Positions 60,574-64,000 of a stretch of 64,000 bases of DNA are shown in pieces; the first letter of the stretch is position 1; every line of letters begins with the position of its first letter. Below the pieces are notes generated by a model. That model saw only the letters and a list, made by a program, of their open reading frames with translations. It made no database searches and was not told the DNA's origin. Both the position numbers and the translations under genes were made by a program. Source of the stretch: Panonychus citri (taxonomy: Eukaryota; Arthropoda; Arachnida; Trombidiformes; Tetranychidae); the NCBI RefSeq assembly GCF_014898815.1, contig NW_026515543.1, positions 4,650,001-4,714,000 on the forward strand, written 5' to 3'.

Positions 60574-60722
60574 AAAAAATGGTAACATATTAACAGTGAT
60601 TAGAGAAACAGTTGAATAACAATTGAATTAAAACAAACATTTGAATGGTTGAATGATAACACATGATCGCATGAAACGAGTACATCATAAGTCTATGGTA
60701 GAAAGTGATAGGAGGAATATAA

Positions 60723-60756
<34 letters not shown>

Positions 60757-62278
60757 AATATGGAAAAATTAAGAGGGAGATGAGAATTGATACTATGTGT
60801 TGAATTCTGATTGAGAACCAATATATCTGGAAAATCCATTAAAAACACCATCACTATACAAACTATTACATCATAACACCAAATGTAAATCTATAACTAT
60901 AGTTGATCTTAAGTAAATGTGATGAAATCAACAGCAGAAGGTAAACAAAGTATTACAATTGTTTCTAATGACAGATTGGTTTAAGAGATAATGATTGGTT
61001 AACAATTTAACTAATTTGAAATAACCTTTGACTCTGTTTGTGTTTTGGGAGTAAACATATTGGCAAGACATTGTTCCTAACGATGAGTTGTTATCAATAT
61101 CATAGTTAATATGTTACAGACAAAAAGAAAATAGTATAAAGATGAGCTGACAATTTCAATGATAAAATTCACATCTATCAACAGTTTTAGCGTCGGTGAG
61201 ACCTTGTGCTTTGAAATAGCTTGTTTTTCTCTCTATCGTTGTGATCAATTCAACTTACCAAGGTGAGCGTTAATAGAGGCATACCGAGCTGTACCCGTCA
61301 AATTTTTGTCTTCTCGGTAAGCAATATGTTGCCGAGAACGGCTATCTCTATATTTTTTTGCCAAACCAAAGTCAATGAGAAACAATTTATTACAATGACG
61401 ACCAATGCCCATAAGAAAATTATCAGGTTTTATATCCCTATGAATGAAGTTCTTGTTGTGCACAAACTCAATTCTTCCTATCATTTGATCAGCAAGCATT
61501 AGAACAGTTTTCATAGTAAAACGACGGGAGCAGAAATTGAATAGATCCTCTAAAGAAGGACCTAACAGATCCATTACTAGAACATTGTAATCTCGTTCTT
61601 GGCCATACCTGAAGGTAAAGAGTAATAAAAAAAGGAGAAAGATTAACAATTAAGTTAAGAGAAAGAGGGAGAAAGAAATAAGAGAGAAAAAAAATGTAAC
61701 AAAATATAAGGATGGAAAGAGAGATCCTTAATCTAAGAGAGACTGTTGAACAAGGCAACAGACAGACTAGTAAAAAAAAAGACAGAAAAAAGAAAGAGAA
61801 CAAGAAAGAAAGAAACACACACACATACAAACACATCCATCCATCCAAACAACACAAAGAGAGTGAGGAAAAAAAAAAGTAGAAAGAGAGGTAGAAAGTA
61901 ACACCACAAACACACACACACAACACAACACCAAACACACATAAAGAAAGAAGAAGAAGAATAAAAAAGGTAGAAAGAAAAATAGAAAGAAAGAGAAAAA
62001 CAAAAGAGAGAAGAGAAAAAAGGTAGAAAGAAAGAAAAACAGTCTTACCATCGTATATGTGGGATGCCTACACCACCAGCCAATACTCTATATAATTTAG
62101 ATTCGTAGAGGAGCTGAGGATGTCTTGCTTTAATTGATTCCAATTTAACGGCTACTTCTTCACCATTGGTTACATTTATTCCAAGATATATATCACCAAA
62201 GGAACCAGAACCTATTTTTCTAACTAAACGATATTTGGAACCAACAATAAAATCACTTCGACTAGCTATAGTGGCCAT
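59609..62278 (-). CDS. CSNK1A1: Casein kinase 1 alpha
   Basis: Four exons, 62278-62049, 61608-61259, 60306-60139 and 59841-59609; 326 residues with all phases consistent. The protein begins MATIASRSDFIVGSKYRL and has the Gly loop RKIGSGSFGDIYLG, catalytic Lys in VAVKLES, HRDIKPDNFLM, the CK1 DFG segment LIDFGLAKKY, and the CK1-specific LTGTARYASINAHLG in place of APE. The end YDYIFDWTMLKQKAA is typical of the alpha form. CK1-alpha phosphorylates beta-catenin in the Wnt destruction complex, Ci/Gli in Hedgehog signalling and clock proteins. The tail after residue 308 is short and Ala/Ser/Thr-rich. Introns 1-3 (440, 952 and 297 bp) contain long microsatellites. Confidence 0.97.
60522..60568. repeat. 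(GA)n microsatellite in casein kinase intron 2
   Basis: A pure GA run of about 23 units, flanked on the left by 100 bp of GAAA-rich sequence. It lies inside the intron between exons 3 and 2 (minus strand). Confidence 0.95.
60723..60756. repeat. Compound (GT)n(GA)n microsatellite in casein kinase intron 2
   Basis: Seven GT units pass directly into ten GA units. A likely polymorphic marker. Confidence 0.9.
61609..62048 (-). repeat. Intron 1 of casein kinase, strand-biased polypyrimidine
   Basis: On the transcript strand almost the whole 440 bp is pyrimidine (CTTT and CTTTC repeats, with a TG/GT-rich island at about 61815-61840 and 61908-61940). The plus strand correspondingly shows GAAA and CACA runs. 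Open frames over it are Phe/Leu/Ser-rich repeat peptides and not genes. Confidence 0.8.
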
Positions 62279-63800
62279 AATGAAAATACGTCTTCTCTCT
62301 TGTTGTTATTACTATGATGGAGTGAGGATGAAATGTTGAGTCATTGAACAATACAATCAGTTTATCAGTTAATCGGTTCATCGCACCAGTGGCTCCATCT
62401 CGTGGGCCAAAGTGTACATGACGAGGGAACGCGCGAAATTTGAGAAAAACTTGGAATTTCATTTTGTAACAATTTAATTTTTTTTTTATTTCATTTGCTT
62501 TTCATTTTTTAATTTTTTTTAATTTTTTTTGTTAATCTTTTTAAATTGCAAGGTAAATATAGATGTGTTTATGTTTATGTTGATATGAAGCTCAGGTTTG
62601 TACAGTCAATATGTTGTTGTTTTTTTCTTTGTGATTCCAATTTGTAAAAGAGATTTAAATTTTAATTTCGTTTTTTATTTATCTCTTTTCTTTGTGTTTA
62701 ATTGTTGATTAAATTGTCGATGGTTATTAGACAAATGAAGTACAATTTAAATTGTTTTTGTTTTTGTTGTTGTTGTTGTTGTTGTTTATTTTAATTGTAT
62801 CTTTCATTTTATCTCGAAAATTTTCAGTCTTTCGATCTCTCGACTAATTGTTTATAAACAATTAGATTTTTTAATAATGATAATGATGACAGAATTTTCT
62901 GCTAATAATTAATAATAATAATAATCATAATCACCATCATAATATTAACATGATCATTGAAAAAAAGTCTAATTACTGATTGTTACAATTTAATTAACTG
63001 ATTACATATTATATTGATTGTTAGTCAATCATCTGAATGTTTGTAGTACAATTAGTTAGCTTTTGTTTTCTCCCTGTTACAAAATAATGTTAATTAAGTT
63101 TTACTTTGATTGTTTTTAGCTTTTTTTTGACATTTTTTGGTTAATTTTTTGTTAGTTAATCTAATTATCGTTAATTGGTGTATTATATGATACTGATAAT
63201 CTGATGTTGATAATATGATGATGATTACTATGATGAGGAAGAGAGAATCAAGATCATGATATTTATCTTTAATTTCTTATTAAATATCTTTTTGATCATT
63301 GATTTAAATTGTAAATTAACTTGTTAACGTAAAGATAAAGAGAAAGGAAAAACTAGTGAGAAAAACTGATTTGAAATCAAATTGATACAAGAAAAATTAA
63401 CTAATGGTTTAAGATGTGACCTGAAAATTTAGTCTCGGTAGGTCAGAATACGAAGACTAATGATTTGTTAACAAATTGCATCTCATTATAAACCATCGTA
63501 GTTACTTAATTCTTGTAAGATCAATTTGGTCGATTGAATTAACTTTTTTTGCCAATAATGATTGTAATGTTGATACTTTCATTATTGTTTTTCTTTATAA
63601 TTATTATCATTATCAGCATTAATTGTATTGTTTTCATTATATTCATTAATATTATGAATGTAATTTAGTTTGTAGGAGAATGACGATTCTCCCATGATTT
63701 GTATTTGTTTGGAAAACGCAAACAAACAAAAAGTTCAAAAATGTTCATTGATGATGACACATAATATGCATAAACCACTTATACATAATAATTCTGGTCA
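62279..63800. other. Intergenic upstream of casein kinase
   Basis: 1.5 kb. A CTCF-like word TCCATCTCGTGG lies at 62394-62405 in a GC-richer patch 115 bp above the kinase ATG, the probable promoter. A GTT run is at 62765-62786. The rest is AT-rich. Confidence 0.5.
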
Positions 63801-63980
63801 TTACTTTTCCACTCCACTTGCTGCGGTCGCTTTTGCTTTAGAACGACGAGCAACTTCAGCAAAGGTCAACTTTTTTCCATTACTGTGACTCGATTCGTCC
63901 AAATTAATACCTTCATCTTCTTCATGAGAATCTGGTCGATCTGAATCTTCCTTTTTATCACCACTAGATTTAGAATTCAT
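63801..63980 (-). CDS. Short ORF or C-terminal exon of an unknown gene at the window edge
   Basis: Open on the minus strand from the edge of the window to TAA at 63803-63801. From the ATG at 63980 it codes 59 residues. The frame is open above the ATG to the edge, so this may be the last exon of a longer gene. The first half is acidic and polar (KKEDSDRPDSHEEDEG); the second is basic and helical (KKLTFAEVARRSKAKATAA). The codon usage and the conserved-looking LTFAEVARR segment suggest a real protein. I do not recognise the family. Confidence 0.5.
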   Translation of the reverse strand: MNSKSSGDKKEDSDRPDSHEEDEGINLDESSHSNGKKLTFAEVARRSKAKATAASGVEK

Positions 63981-64000
63981 TTTATTGTTGAGCTTTGAAT

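Noticed and set aside
61489..62051. Overlapping Phe/Leu/Cys-rich frames on the minus strand
   Set aside because: They are read-through of casein kinase intron 1, a polypyrimidine tract.
1..64000. CRISPR arrays, bacterial operons, integrated virus or transposase genes
   Set aside because: No direct-repeat arrays with spacers, no transposase or reverse-transcriptase motifs and no viral-type frames were seen; introns show the DNA is eukaryotic.

Overview
The window is eukaryotic nuclear DNA from a compact, AT-rich animal genome. The evidence is GT-AG introns (many of 60-400 bp), a synaptotagmin, a DEG/ENaC channel, a CLIP-domain protease, a five-Tudor piRNA-type protein and conserved eukaryotic housekeeping genes. 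Gene style and AT-rich spacers suggest an acariform mite, most likely spider-mite-like (Tetranychidae). That assignment is inference; no taxon marker is present. I reconstructed 18 gene models, mostly spliced, by joining open frames at splice sites with consistent phase, plus one pseudogene fragment and one partial gene at the right edge.

Layout. 1-5 kb: SIRT5-like sirtuin (+) and PCMTD-like methyltransferase (-). 6.8-18 kb: an atypical synaptotagmin (-) with a 6.9 kb first intron. 18.5-22 kb: DEG/ENaC fragment, ZNHIT1 (-), GTF2H5 (+) and a full DEG/ENaC channel (-). ZNHIT1 and GTF2H5 share a 221 bp bidirectional promoter with an NRF1-type palindrome. 24.5-29 kb: two NUDT21/CFIm25 copies (+) flanking the proteasome ATPase Rpt6 (-). 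29-33 kb: CYP4-like P450 (-) and an OCIA-domain protein (-). 34-40 kb: SLC23-type transporter (+) and F-box/leucine-rich protein (+). 40-44 kb: a tandem pair of small secreted eight-cysteine proteins (+) of unknown family. 44.8-52.3 kb: NEPRO-like protein (-), then an RNF17/Qin-like RING plus five-Tudor protein (+). 53-57 kb: CLIP serine protease (+) and cis-prenyltransferase DHDDS (+). 59.6-62.3 kb: casein kinase 1 alpha (-) with microsatellite-rich introns. 63.8-64 kb: a short acidic-to-basic ORF (-) running to the edge.

The genes do not form one pathway; this is a typical mixed animal gene neighbourhood. The most useful observations are these. (1) Four gene models, including the conserved DHDDS, are each broken by exactly one missing base and otherwise intact; a fifth site (NEPRO-like) fits the same pattern. 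That looks more like assembly indels than decay. (2) The NUDT21 copies have almost identical coding exons but unrelated introns and flanks, the signature of gene conversion. (3) The secreted tandem pair has strictly conserved small symmetric phase-1 exons and a shared TATA promoter. (4) The synaptotagmin has lost most calcium ligands. (5) A CTCF-like GCCATCTRTTGG-type word recurs beside several promoters. I found no CRISPR, IS element, rRNA or convincing tRNA.
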